Origin: Nocardioides sp. | Lineage (GTDB): Bacteria > Actinomycetota > Actinomycetes > Propionibacteriales > Nocardioidaceae | Length of the DNA stretch: 33,571 bases | Reading direction: 5' to 3' | NCBI RefSeq assembly: GCF_016462705.1 | Contig: NZ_JAEMSS010000027.1 | Coordinates: 1 to 33,571, forward strand | Shown here: piece after piece, positions 1 to 8,054 of the stretch | Numbering within the stretch: position 1 is the stretch's first letter | Layout: each line of letters opens with the position of its first letter | Notes under the pieces: generated by a model | The model's database searches: none | What the model was told of the DNA's origin: nothing | What the model saw: only the letters and a program-made list of their open reading frames with translations | Translations under genes and position numbers: made by a program

Positions 1-2
1 CC

Positions 3-752
3 CTCGCCCTTGCCCTCGCCGCCGCCCTCGTGGCGTCGACGGTGCTGGCCGCCTGCGGGTCCGACCAGGACGAGGGCGAGCGCACTCTCACGGTCTACGC
101 CGCCGCCTCGCTCGCCGACACCTTCGAGCAGATCGGACAGGAGTTCGAGGCGCAGCACGACGGTGTCCGGGTCGAGCTCGGCTCCGGTGGCTCGGCCGAC
201 CTGGTCGCGCAGATCCAGGAAGGCGCGCCGGCCGACGTCTTCGCGTCGGCAGACCTGGCCACCATGGAGAAGCTGACCGCCCAAGGGCTCGAGGGCGGGG
301 AGCCGCGGGTCTTCGCGACCAACACGCTGGAGATCGTGGTCGCGCCGGGCAACCCCCTGGGCATCGCGTCCCTCGCCGACGTCGCGGATGCCGGCGTCAC
401 GCTGGTCACCTGCGCGCCGGTGGTGCCCTGTGGGGCGGCTGCCCAGAAGGCAGCCGAATCGGCGGGGGTGGACCTGGCCCCGGTGAGCGAGGAGCAGTCG
501 GTGGCCGACGTCCTGGCGAAGGTCACCTCGGGCGAGGCCGATGCCGGGCTCGTCTACGTCACGGACGTGCTCGGCGCCGACGGAGCCGTCGACGGCGTGG
601 ACTTCCCGGAGGCATCGGCGGCCGTGAACCGCTATCCGATCGCCACGCTGGCGGACAGCGAGGTGAGCGACCTCGCCGCGGACTTCGTCGACCTGGTGCT
701 CGGCGATGCGGGCCAGGCCCTCCTCCGCGAGGCCGGGTTCGGCGAGCCGTGA
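3..752 (+). CDS. modA: Molybdate ABC transporter substrate-binding lipoprotein ModA (5' end outside window)
   Basis: Extracytoplasmic molybdate/tungstate-binding protein that delivers the oxyanion to ModBC. The frame is open from base 3 and reads through a hydrophobic stretch ending in a lipobox (LAAC, the cysteine codon near base 52) followed by GSDQDEGE, so it is a lipoprotein whose signal peptide begins before the window. A GTG at 30 is in frame but would cut the signal peptide, so I treat the gene as 5'-partial. The mature part shows the ModA signatures [32 protein letters not shown] and [12 protein letters not shown], at normal family length. Its TGA overlaps the modB GTG in a GTGA junction, which implies translational coupling. 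Family assignment is firm; molybdate rather than another oxyanion is inferred from the signatures, the ModBC partners and the TOBE regulator downstream. Confidence 0.93.
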   Translation, partial: LALALAAALVASTVLAACGSDQDEGERTLTVYAAASLADTFEQIGQEFEAQHDGVRVELGSGGSADLVAQIQEGAPADVFASADLATMEKLTAQGLEGGEPRVFATNTLEIVVAPGNPLGIASLADVADAGVTLVTCAPVVPCGAAAQKAAESAGVDLAPVSEEQSVADVLAKVTSGEADAGLVYVTDVLGADGAVDGVDFPEASAAVNRYPIATLADSEVSDLAADFVDLVLGDAGQALLREAGFGEP

Positions 753-1519
753 GACTGCCGCGCTGGGTCTTCGTCCCCGCGGCGGTCGGCGCGGCGTTCG
801 TCCTGCTCCCGCTCGTCGCCATCGTCGCGCGCGTCGACTGGGCGAGCTTTGGCGACCTCATCACCTCGGAGTCCTCCCGGGCCGCGTTCGTCCTGAGCCT
901 GCAGACGTCGGCCGCGAGCACCGTGCTGTGCGTGCTCGCGGGGGTTCCCATGGCGGCGGTGCTGGCCCGCACCGAGTTCCGCGGCCAGGGCGTCGTCCGC
1001 TCGCTGGTGCTGCTGCCGCTCGTCCTGCCGCCGGTGGTCGGTGGCCTGGCGCTGCTCTACACGTTCGGCCGACGGGGTCTGCTGGGCGAGTCCCTGGACG
1101 CGCTCGGGGTCCAGGTGGCGTTCTCCACCGTCGCCGTGGTGATGGCGCAGACGTTCGTGGCGCTGCCGTTCCTGGTCATCAGCATCGAGGGGGCGCTGCG
1201 CACGGCGGGGGAGCGCTACGAGGTCGTCGCGGCGTCGCTGGGGGCGCGTCCGACCACCGTGTTCCGCCGGATCACGCTGCCGCTCGTCCTTCCGGGACTG
1301 CTGTCGGGAGCGGTGCTCGCCTTCGCCCGGGCGCTGGGCGAGTTCGGCGCGACGATCACCTTCGCCGGAAGCCTGCAGGGGGTCACCCGCACCCTGCCCC
1401 TCGAGATCTACCTGCAGCGCGAGACCGACCCCGACGCGGCCGTGGCGCTGGCCCTGGTGCTCGTCGTCGTCGCCGTGCTGGTCATCGGCCTGGCCCGCCA
1501 GAGCCGGAGCGCGCTGTGA
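749..1519 (+). CDS. modB: Molybdate ABC transporter permease ModB
   Basis: Inner-membrane permease of the molybdate importer, 256 aa. Hydrophobic segments are visible at about residues 7-27, 45-68, 82-105, 125-150 and 185-215, plus a last span near the C-terminus. The cytoplasmic EAA loop that docks on the ATPase is present ([19 protein letters not shown], about 150-170), followed by the usual [26 protein letters not shown] segment of ModB/CysT-type permeases. The GTG start overlaps the modA stop, and the gene's own TGA overlaps the modC GTG, so the three genes are read as one coupled unit. Start choice is supported by this overlap rather than by a strong Shine-Dalgarno. Nothing appears degenerate. 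Confidence 0.94.
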   Translation: MRLPRWVFVPAAVGAAFVLLPLVAIVARVDWASFGDLITSESSRAAFVLSLQTSAASTVLCVLAGVPMAAVLARTEFRGQGVVRSLVLLPLVLPPVVGGLALLYTFGRRGLLGESLDALGVQVAFSTVAVVMAQTFVALPFLVISIEGALRTAGERYEVVAASLGARPTTVFRRITLPLVLPGLLSGAVLAFARALGEFGATITFAGSLQGVTRTLPLEIYLQRETDPDAAVALALVLVVVAVLVIGLARQSRSAL

Positions 1520-2589
1520 GCCTCGAGCTCGACGTCCGGGTGCCGGAGCGGGACGTCGAGGCCGCCCTCACCGTCGCCGACGGTGAGACCCTCGCGGTGC
1601 TCGGCCCCAACGGCGCCGGCAAGTCCACGCTGCTCGCGGTCATGGCCGGCCTGGTCCGGCCACGGCACGGCCGGGTCGTCCTGGACGGCCGGGAGCTGAC
1701 CGTGGCCGGGGTGGGCCGGTCGGTGCACGTCCCGCCGCACGACCGGCGTACCGCGCTGCTCGGCCAGGAGCCGCTGCTGTTCCCGCACCTCAGCGCCCTC
1801 GACAACGTCGCCTTCGGGGCGCGCAGCGCGGGGGCCGCCCGACGCGAGTCGCGCGAGCGCGCCCAGGGCTGGCTCGACCGGCTGGGCGTCGGCGAGCTGT
1901 CGGGTCGCAGGCCCGGGCAACTCTCCGGCGGCCAGTCGCAACGGGTCGCGGTCGCCCGGGCTCTCGCCGCCGACCCCCGGGTGCTGCTCCTCGACGAGCC
2001 GATGGCGGCCCTCGACGTGGACGTGGCCCCGGCGATGCGGCAGCTGCTGCGCGGGGTCCTGGCGGACCGGACCGTCGTGCTGGTCACCCACGACGTGCTG
2101 GACGCCCTGCTGCTGGCCGACCGGGTGGTCGTGCTCGAAGCCGGTCGGGTCGTGGAGGAAGGTCCCGCGACGGAGGTCCTCTCCCGGCCGAGGAGCCCGT
2201 TCGCGGCACGGCTCGCCGGCCTCAACCTGGTGGAGGGCACCTGGACGGGGGAGGAGGTGCGCAGCGACTGGGGCAGCGCCGTGCGCGGGCTCGCGTCGGG
2301 GCCGGTCCCGCAGCCGGGGGACCGGGTCGTGGCGACGTTCCGGCCGCACGCCGTCGCGGTCTACCGTGCCCCGGTCACGGGCAGCCCGCGCAACAGCTTC
2401 GCCGTCACCGTCACGGGCCTCGAGCCGCTCGGTGACCTGGTCCGGGTCCGCGCGGTGGCGGGCGGCCAGGGTGGCCAGGGCCTGGCGGCGGACGTGACGG
2501 TCCAGTCCGTCGCCGCGCTCGAGCTCGCGGCCGGCCAGCAGGTCACGTTCAGCGTCAAGGCGACCGAGGTCGCCGTCTACCCGCTCTAG
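1516..2589 (+). CDS. modC: Molybdate ABC transporter ATPase ModC with C-terminal TOBE domain
   Basis: Cytoplasmic ATPase that powers ModB, 357 aa from the coupled GTG. Visible motifs: Walker [10 protein letters not shown] (30-38), Q-loop [12 protein letters not shown] (81-92), signature LSGGQ (136-140), Walker B RVLLLDE (155-161) and H-loop histidine (192). Residues after about 285 form a molybdate-binding TOBE domain (around [19 protein letters not shown]), as in classical ModC. A longer same-frame reading beginning at 706 exists but simply runs through modB out of frame and has no merit. The TAG stop at 2587-2589 doubles as the first three bases of a candidate -10 element for the next gene. 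Confidence is high for ModC-type function. Confidence 0.94.
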   Translation: MSLELDVRVPERDVEAALTVADGETLAVLGPNGAGKSTLLAVMAGLVRPRHGRVVLDGRELTVAGVGRSVHVPPHDRRTALLGQEPLLFPHLSALDNVAFGARSAGAARRESRERAQGWLDRLGVGELSGRRPGQLSGGQSQRVAVARALAADPRVLLLDEPMAALDVDVAPAMRQLLRGVLADRTVVLVTHDVLDALLLADRVVVLEAGRVVEEGPATEVLSRPRSPFAARLAGLNLVEGTWTGEEVRSDWGSAVRGLASGPVPQPGDRVVATFRPHAVAVYRAPVTGSPRNSFAVTVTGLEPLGDLVRVRAVAGGQGGQGLAADVTVQSVAALELAAGQQVTFSVKATEVAVYPL

Positions 2590-2592
2590 GCT
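2587..2592 (+). promoter_or_regulatory. Candidate -10 element (TAGGCT) for a leaderless MerR-TOBE transcript
   Basis: TAGGCT matches the actinobacterial -10 consensus TANNNT and is followed by exactly six bases before ATG 2599, so transcription would begin at the A of the start codon. The hexamer overlaps the modC stop codon. No Shine-Dalgarno precedes the gene, which fits leaderless expression in addition to read-through from modABC. No convincing -35 is visible. Confidence 0.5.
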
Positions 2593-2598
2593 GGCGCG

Positions 2599-2982
2599 AT
2601 GGCGACGTACCTGAGGATCGGCGAGGTCGCCCAGGCGGTCGGGGTCAGCGTGGACACGCTGAGACGCTGGGAGGCCGAGGGGAAGGTCACCTTCGAGCGT
2701 CGTGGCAGCCAGCGGGTGCTGCGGGCCGACGAGCTGGCTCCGCTGCTGGCGTCGCTGGCCGGCGCCTCGAGCACCTCCAGTGCCCGGAACCGGTTCGCCG
2801 GCATCGTGGTGGCGGTCAAGCGCGACGAGGTGATGGCGCAGGTCGAGATGGCCTGCGGCGACTTCCGCGTGGTCTCCCTGATGAGCCGGGACGCGTGTGA
2901 CGAGCTGGGCCTCGAGGTGGGCAAGCCCGCGGTCGCCGTGGTCAAGGCCACCACTGTGATCGTCGAGACGGACGGGGTCTGA
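2599..2982 (+). CDS. MerR-type HTH protein fused to a TOBE (molybdopterin/molybdate-binding) domain
   Basis: A 127-aa probable molybdate-responsive regulator. Residues 3-45 are a MerR/excisionase-type helix-turn-helix (YLRIGEVAQAVGVSVDTLRRWEAEGKV), followed by a Ser/Ala-rich linker and a TOBE/MOP-like fold at about 65-125 (RNRFAGIVVAVKRDEVMAQVEM, then PAVAVVKATTVIVE). The layout parallels ModE, which joins a LysR-like winged helix to MOP domains, but uses a different DNA-binding head. Its position 9 bp after modC makes control of modABC the simplest role. It is much shorter than ModE and has one TOBE unit, so it would have to form oligomers to build complete oxyanion sites. Domain calls are secure; the regulatory role is inference. 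Confidence 0.85.
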   Translation: MATYLRIGEVAQAVGVSVDTLRRWEAEGKVTFERRGSQRVLRADELAPLLASLAGASSTSSARNRFAGIVVAVKRDEVMAQVEMACGDFRVVSLMSRDACDELGLEVGKPAVAVVKATTVIVETDGV

Positions 2983-3091
2983 GAGGCAGCAGCGACCGCG
3001 GAGAGCATCGCCGCGTGTTGGTAAGTGCTCAGTTGGGCCACATTTCCCGGATTGTTCGCTGGGCATTTCGAGAAGCGTTCATGCTCGTGGC

Positions 3092-4708
3092 ATGGAGGAT
3101 GGGGGCGGCCGGGGGGCCGCGCTTCGACGCCGCCGGGCAGCGCTGCTGGTGGCTGCGTGCGTGCCTGTCCTGGTGCTCGTCGGACTTCCCTTCGCCGGGA
3201 CGGACGGGCCGGTCGTCCCCGGGTTCACGGTCGGCTGGCTGACGCTGGTCCTGGCCTGCGACCTCATCACCGTCGGGCTGCTCATCGGCATGTCCCGCAC
3301 CGGGATGGGCCCGCGACCGCTGCTGCTGGCCATGGCGTTCCTCTGGTCGGGCGCCTTCGTGGTCATGTTGGCCTTCGCGGTCCCCGGTGCGTTGACGGCG
3401 ACGCCGACGTTCGCGTCCGACGCCAACAGCACCGCCTGGATCTGGGCGCTCCGGCACACCGGGCCGCCACTGCTGATCGCCGTCGCCCTCGCCGCCTGGC
3501 CGCTCGGATGGGAGGGCCGCGGGCGGCTGACGCGTCGGAGCACCCTCCTGGCCCTGGCGGGGTCCGTGGCCGCCGGCCCGGGAGTCCTGTTCGTCTGGCT
3601 CGCCCTCGAGCCGGGGTCGCTGCCCACGATCGTCGACCCGGAGACCGGGAGCTACGACAGCCTCGGCATGGGGGTCGTCCTCGCGATCACGACCGCCGCG
3701 GTGCTCACGGCACTGGCGGGCGTGCTCCGCCGCGGAACGAGCAACGGCATCGAGGTCTGGGGCGTCGTGGCGGCCGCCGCCTGGCTGGGCGACGTCGCCT
3801 TCACCTTCATGCAGGAGGACCGGTTCACCCTGGCCTGGTACGGCGCCCGCCTGCTCGGGATCGCGGCGTCCGCGGTGGTGCTCGGCGTGATCCTGCGAGA
3901 GAACGCCCAGGTGCGCCGGCGACTGGCCGCCGACAACCACGACCTCGAGGCCCAGATCAACGACCTGCTCGAGGCCCAGCGGCTGCGTGACCACGTCACG
4001 GCCGTCGTCAGCCACGACATGCGGGCCCCGATCGCCGGGCTCCAGGGGTATCTCGAGATCGTCGACGACGAGCAGGTCGACCCGGTGTTCGTGGCCCGCA
4101 TCCATCAGCGCTGCCTCGTCCTGGTGCGGCGGCTCAGCCTGCTCACCGAGGACCTCCAGACCGCGGCGGTCGCCGCCCACGGCGACCTCGAGGTGCTGCC
4201 CGAGCTGCTCGACGTCGAGTCCCAGCTCGCCGAGTCCGCGGCCGGCTTCCCCGGGCTGGACCTGCGGATCGACTGCCAGCCGGGGCTCGTGGCCTGGGTG
4301 GATCCACTCCGGCTGCAGCAGATCCTGTCGAACCTGATCCGGAACGCCGAGCGGCACGGGGCCGAGCCGGTCTCGGTCCGGGTCCGCTCCGAGCCTGACG
4401 GCATGGTGGTGTTCCGGGTGAGCGACGCTGGCCCGGGCGTCTCCGAGACGTTCATCCCCCGTCTCTTCGAGCGGTACTCGCAGGGCCCCGGCTCCGCTCC
4501 CGGCGGCTCGGGACTGGGGCTCTCGGTGACCCGGGACCTGGTCCGCGCCCACGGCGGCACGGTGCGCTACGACCTGACCGACCCGGCGTTCATCGTGACC
4601 CTCCCGGCGGCACCGACGGAGATCCGGACGCCGAACGGGAGGGTCATCTCGCCGCCCAGACGGCTCGCGACAGGAGCGGGTCTGAGGGACACCGGCCGGG
4701 CGGGCTGA
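3092..4708 (+). CDS. MASE4-type membrane sensor histidine kinase, orphan
   Basis: 538 aa. The first 270 residues hold seven or eight membrane segments (about 17-35, 43-66, 76-97, 115-137, 150-172, 192-212, 220-240, 252-268). The pattern PFAGTDGPVVPGF, DLITVGLLIG, AFAVPGAL and WIWALRHTGPPLL resembles the MASE4 integral-membrane sensor domain. A short coiled coil (275-298) leads to HisKA with phospho-acceptor His308 (SHDMRAP), then HATPase motifs: N-box NLIRNAERHG (414-423), G1 DAGPGV (445-450), G2 GSGLGL (472-477). All catalytic boxes look intact. No response regulator lies beside it. The ligand is unknown. ATG 3092 has only a distant GAGAAG upstream and no good Shine-Dalgarno; CATGCT six bases before the ATG is a weak leaderless -10 candidate. 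The last ~30 residues are basic and unassigned. Confidence 0.88.
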   Translation: MEDGGGRGAALRRRRAALLVAACVPVLVLVGLPFAGTDGPVVPGFTVGWLTLVLACDLITVGLLIGMSRTGMGPRPLLLAMAFLWSGAFVVMLAFAVPGALTATPTFASDANSTAWIWALRHTGPPLLIAVALAAWPLGWEGRGRLTRRSTLLALAGSVAAGPGVLFVWLALEPGSLPTIVDPETGSYDSLGMGVVLAITTAAVLTALAGVLRRGTSNGIEVWGVVAAAAWLGDVAFTFMQEDRFTLAWYGARLLGIAASAVVLGVILRENAQVRRRLAADNHDLEAQINDLLEAQRLRDHVTAVVSHDMRAPIAGLQGYLEIVDDEQVDPVFVARIHQRCLVLVRRLSLLTEDLQTAAVAAHGDLEVLPELLDVESQLAESAAGFPGLDLRIDCQPGLVAWVDPLRLQQILSNLIRNAERHGAEPVSVRVRSEPDGMVVFRVSDAGPGVSETFIPRLFERYSQGPGSAPGGSGLGLSVTRDLVRAHGGTVRYDLTDPAFIVTLPAAPTEIRTPNGRVISPPRRLATGAGLRDTGRAG

Positions 4709-4732
4709 CTCCCCAGTCTCGCCCGCGGTGCT

Positions 4733-4752
4733 CGACGGCGCGGACGCCGTCG
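4733..4752. terminator. Perfect 8-bp hairpin between convergent genes (bidirectional terminator)
   Basis: CGACGGCG (4733-4740), loop CGGA, CGCCGTCG (4745-4752). Outside it CCCGC and GCGGG can extend the stem after an internal loop. It lies in the 60-bp gap between the histidine kinase stop and the diguanylate cyclase stop, so it can serve both strands. No T-tract follows, as is common in high-GC actinobacteria. Confidence 0.65.
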
Positions 4753-4768
4753 GTGCGGGACGCCCCGC

Positions 4769-6346
4769 TCACGTGAGGGTGTGCTGCGCCTTGTCGCGGT
4801 ACATGGTGCTGTCGGCGCGCTCGAGGAGCTGGGCGCCGGTCTCGCCGTCCCTCGGGGATGCCAACCCCACGCTGACCGGGGCCGCCACCAGGGCTCCTCC
4901 GATGCGGTGGGGCTCCGCCAGGGCGTCGCGCAGGCGGTCCAGCAGCACCTGGGTGAAGTCGGCGCCGTCCTCGCAGATGACGGCGAACTCGTCACCGCCG
5001 AGCCGCCCGATCGTGTCCTCGGTGCGGAAGTGCTGCCGCAGCCGCGAGGCGACCTCACGCAGGACGGCATCGCCGGCCGCGTGGCCGAACGTGTCGTTGA
5101 CCGTCTTGAAGTGGTCGATGTCGCAGAACAGCACGCTCAGGCGGGTGCCGTGGCGCACGGCCCGGGAGTGGGCCCGGTCGAGCGCCTCCATGAAGGCCCG
5201 GCGGTTGGCCAGCCCGGTCAGCGAGTCGGTCAACGCCATCACGTGCAGCTCCTCCTCCCGGGCCCGCAGGGCCGCCTCGACCTCCTCGCGGCGCCCGATG
5301 TCGGCTCGCAGTGCCGCGGTGGCCCGGTCGACCTTGGCCAGGGCCCGTTGCCGAGACGTCGACAAGGTGCCCAGCAGCACTGCCAGCAGCAGGGTGAACA
5401 GGACTCCGGCGTTGCGCGCCCGGGTGCTGCGTGAGGGACCGAGGCTCGACATGAACTCCTCCGTGGGCTGCACCAGCAGCCGCCAGGTCCGCCCCGCGAC
5501 GGGGATGGTGACGGTGCGCTCGAGTCCGGTGCCCTCGACGACGTTCCCCAGGTCGACCCCCGCCACCAGCACGGCCTCGGTCGTGGGCGTCGAGTCGTCG
5601 GTGAGGGTCACCGCCACCGCGTCCTGCGAGGCCCGGGCCATCGTCTCGTCGAGGAAGTCGCGGCCGCGCATGCCCAGGAGGAGCCAGCCGAGGAACACGC
5701 CCTCGTTCGCGGTCTCGGCCGCCCCCACGATGGGTGCGGCCAGCACGAAGGACTGCTGCTGCCCGGTCGTCGGCCGCTCGCGGTCCTTGAGGAGCACGTA
5801 GGTGGCACTGGCCGTCACCTGGTCGCGGCTGCGCGCCTCGGCGAGCGCCTCGGTCGGCTCCGACGCCTCGCTCACGTCGCGTCCGGTCTGCACCGGGATG
5901 CCGTCGAGAGGGTGGTTGAGCACGACGAACAGGTGGTCGTCATCGGAGCCGAAGGGGCTGAGGACGAGGTCCGGGTTGCCGCGAGCCCGCCAGTCCCGTT
6001 GCAGCCGGGGGATGTCGTCGTGGGCCGCCGGGACCACCAGCGAGGTTCCCGTGGTCCCGGGCAGGCGTTCCCGTGTCAGTGTCATGTTCAGGGCCGTGAA
6101 GTCCGCGGCGCTCAGGTCGCTCTGGGCGCCGATCGCGGCGGCCAGGTCCATGCTGGTCTCCACGTAGCGCCGCACCTCGGCCGCGACAGCGCTCTCCACC
6201 ACCTGGACCCGCAGGTCCATCGCCGCGCCGGCGCGGTCCGCTTCCTGCTCCCCGATCGCGTCGGCCAGTACCCACGACCCGACCAGGCCGAGCGCGATGA
6301 ACCCGCTCACGAGGAGGGTCGCAAGGCGACCGCGCCTCGTCATCAC
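4769..6346 (-). CDS. CHASE-domain diguanylate cyclase (GGDEF) with I-site
   Basis: 525 aa; makes cyclic di-GMP from two GTP. A membrane span at about 8-29, an extracytoplasmic CHASE-like sensor at about 50-295 (the segment around GTTGTSLVVPAAHDDIPRLQ is typical), a second span at about 313-330, a coiled-coil linker (335-368), then a GGDEF domain beginning at ALTDSLTGLANRR. The active site is canonical GGDEF at 450-454, and the product-inhibition I-site RTED (441-444) sits exactly five residues before it, so allosteric feedback is expected. CDIDHFKTVND (metal and substrate site) is intact. No EAL domain is present. The start could be GTG 6346 or ATG 6343; neither has a strong Shine-Dalgarno. 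The CHASE ligand is unknown. Nothing in the neighbourhood tells which process the c-di-GMP controls. Confidence 0.92.
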   Translation of the reverse strand: MMTRRGRLATLLVSGFIALGLVGSWVLADAIGEQEADRAGAAMDLRVQVVESAVAAEVRRYVETSMDLAAAIGAQSDLSAADFTALNMTLTRERLPGTTGTSLVVPAAHDDIPRLQRDWRARGNPDLVLSPFGSDDDHLFVVLNHPLDGIPVQTGRDVSEASEPTEALAEARSRDQVTASATYVLLKDRERPTTGQQQSFVLAAPIVGAAETANEGVFLGWLLLGMRGRDFLDETMARASQDAVAVTLTDDSTPTTEAVLVAGVDLGNVVEGTGLERTVTIPVAGRTWRLLVQPTEEFMSSLGPSRSTRARNAGVLFTLLLAVLLGTLSTSRQRALAKVDRATAALRADIGRREEVEAALRAREEELHVMALTDSLTGLANRRAFMEALDRAHSRAVRHGTRLSVLFCDIDHFKTVNDTFGHAAGDAVLREVASRLRQHFRTEDTIGRLGGDEFAVICEDGADFTQVLLDRLRDALAEPHRIGGALVAAPVSVGLASPRDGETGAQLLERADSTMYRDKAQHTLT

Positions 6347-6392
6347 CGCGCGCTCAGCATGGAGCCATCATCGTGGCTGGCGAGCGTCGAGC

Positions 6393-6413
6393 CCGGGTTT
6401 TCGGGAAACCCGG
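6393..6413 (-). terminator. Hairpin terminator downstream of tRNA-Lys
   Basis: CCGGGTTT (6393-6400) and AAACCCGG (6406-6413) form a perfect 8-bp stem with a 5-nt loop. It lies 18 nt beyond the 3' end of the minus-strand tRNA-Lys and before the diguanylate cyclase, so it probably ends the tRNA transcript. Confidence 0.65.
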
Positions 6414-6430
6414 TGGATCAGGAACGGTGC

Positions 6431-6506
<76 letters not shown>

Positions 6507-6526
6507 GTGGTTTGAAGCGACCACCA

Positions 6527-6532
6527 ACGCTA
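6527..6532 (-). promoter_or_regulatory. Candidate -10 (TAGCGT) for tRNA-Lys
   Basis: TAGCGT on the minus strand fits TANNNT and lies about 21 nt before the mature tRNA 5' end, giving a short leader for RNase P. The -35 is not recognisable, so this is tentative. Confidence 0.35.
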
Positions 6533-6630
6533 CCAGCGGGTGCCGGGTGCGCCGAAATCCGGGAACCGTAACCGCAGCAGACGGCGGGTCGTTGCCCGTC
6601 CAGACCCTCCGACGTCCAGCGGCGTCCATC

Positions 6631-6636
6631 GAAAGG
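6631..6636 (+). promoter_or_regulatory. Ribosome binding site deciding the lipase start
   Basis: GAAAGG lies 5 nt upstream of ATG 6642. It selects this start over the longer in-frame reading from 6540, which would put about 34 non-hydrophobic residues in front of an otherwise well-formed signal peptide. Confidence 0.6.
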
Positions 6637-6641
6637 CCCCC

Positions 6642-7985
6642 ATGTCACGCACGACCCGCCCTCTCACGATCGTTTGCGTGGCCCTCCTCGTGGTCCTCGC
6701 CGGGCTCGCGGGACCGGCCAGCAACGGCGCCGCGCCGTCCGCTCCTGCCTCCACGTCGGCCGCAGCGGCCGCGGCGGCGGCGATCCCCCTCCCGCACGAC
6801 GACCCGTTCTACCGCTACACCGGCAAGAAGCCGCTGCGGAAGATCGAGCGCGGGACGGTGCTCAAGACCCGCTCGGTGACGATCGGGCTGCCCCAGTCCG
6901 GCCAGGGCCTGCTCCCTGCGACCCAGCTGCTCTACCGAACGCAGGACCAGCAGAAGAAGCCCAGCGTGACCGTGACGACGGTGGTGAACCCGACCGGACC
7001 CGCCAACGCGGGCCTGGTGGCCTACCTCAGCTTCTACGACGCCCTCGGCGACAAGTGCAGCCCGAGCTACACGCTGCGCGGCGGCGACCCGGGCCAGGAG
7101 AACATGGAGCTGGCCACGACCGAGGCCGGGCTGGTCACGGCGCTCGCCGCGCAGGGCTACGCGGTGACGGTGCCGGACTTCGAGGGCACCGACCTGCACT
7201 GGGTGGCCGGGCAGGAGTCCGGCTGGAGCACCCTCGACAGCATCCGGGCCACCGAGAGCTTCCTGGGCATGTCCAACAGCCAGGAGGTGGGGCTGTTCGG
7301 CTACTCCGGCGGGTCGATCGCCGGCGAGTGGGCGAGCGAGCTCGCGCCGCGGTACGCGCCGGAGCTGAACATCGTGGGCACGGCCATCGGCGGCGTGCCG
7401 GTCCACCTCGCCCACAACCTCAGCTACATCAACGGCACCGACAGCTGGTCGGGCGTCATCCCGGCGGTCCTCGTCTCGCTGGGCCGGGCGTTCGGCCTCC
7501 GGATGAGCAAGTACCAGTCGGCGTACGGCGACAAGGTGACCGACGAGGTCGCAGACGAGTGCATCGGCGGGTTCAACGGCAACTACCCGGGGCTGCGGGT
7601 GCAGCAGCTGGTGAAGAAGAAGTACAAGCGGTTCCTCCGGGTCCCGGCGTTCGCGCGGGTGGTCAACCGGCTGATCATGGGCAGCGCCAAGGGCCACCCG
7701 ACGATGCCGATGTACATGGGCGTCGGCGACCACGACGGGACGGGTGACGACGTGATGGTCGCCAAGGACGTCGAGGCTCTCGCCCACCAGTACTGCGGGC
7801 AGGGGGTGCCCGTGCAGTTCGAGGTGTACGACGGCGCCGACCACACCCAGGGCGGCGTGCAGTTCTTCCCGGCCGCCATGGCGTTCCTCGCCGAGCGGTT
7901 CGCGGGCACCCCGTTCGCGGGGAACTGCGCCGACATCGGCCCCGGCAACTCGCTGGCGCCGCTGCCGGTGCGCAAGAAGCGCTAG
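6642..7985 (+). CDS. Secreted lipase (secretory lipase/LIP family, alpha/beta hydrolase)
   Basis: 447 aa exported esterase/lipase. Signal peptide: MSRTTRP then a hydrophobic core (residues 8-24), followed by an Ala/Ser-rich segment to about 48, so cleavage occurs somewhere in that tract. The fold begins near PHDDPFYRY. Nucleophile elbow GYSGGS puts Ser222 in GXSXG; HWVAGQESGWSTLDSIRA precedes it as in LIP-family lipases. Likely acid Asp363 or Asp365 (GVGDHDGTGDD) and His401 (GADHTQGG) complete the triad. Four cysteines (139, 307, 385, 429) could form disulfides outside the cell. It stands alone: tRNA-Lys lies upstream on the other strand and pirin follows 69 bp later with its own ribosome site. 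Substrate (triacylglycerol or other esters) cannot be read from sequence. Confidence 0.87.
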   Translation: MSRTTRPLTIVCVALLVVLAGLAGPASNGAAPSAPASTSAAAAAAAAIPLPHDDPFYRYTGKKPLRKIERGTVLKTRSVTIGLPQSGQGLLPATQLLYRTQDQQKKPSVTVTTVVNPTGPANAGLVAYLSFYDALGDKCSPSYTLRGGDPGQENMELATTEAGLVTALAAQGYAVTVPDFEGTDLHWVAGQESGWSTLDSIRATESFLGMSNSQEVGLFGYSGGSIAGEWASELAPRYAPELNIVGTAIGGVPVHLAHNLSYINGTDSWSGVIPAVLVSLGRAFGLRMSKYQSAYGDKVTDEVADECIGGFNGNYPGLRVQQLVKKKYKRFLRVPAFARVVNRLIMGSAKGHPTMPMYMGVGDHDGTGDDVMVAKDVEALAHQYCGQGVPVQFEVYDGADHTQGGVQFFPAAMAFLAERFAGTPFAGNCADIGPGNSLAPLPVRKKR

Positions 7986-8000
7986 CCGGAATATCCAATC

Positions 8001-8016
8001 TTCAACTACCGTTGAG
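8001..8016 (+). promoter_or_regulatory. Inverted repeat overlapping a candidate -10 upstream of pirin
   Basis: TTCAAC-TACC-GTTGAG has 5-bp arms (TCAAC/GTTGA) around a 4-nt centre. TACCGT inside it (8007-8012) fits TANNNT and lies about 43 nt before the pirin ATG. MarR-family operators often have TTCAA/TTGAA arms, so a repressor may bind here, but the repeat is short and could be chance. Confidence 0.3.
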
Positions 8017-8054
8017 GCGGCTGTCCCACCCCCCGACCGAAGAGAGTGACCGCC

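Noticed and set aside
1408..3066. A 552-codon minus-strand frame across modC and the MerR-TOBE gene
   Set aside because: It shows the His/Arg/Asp-rich composition of antisense frames and crosses several real genes.
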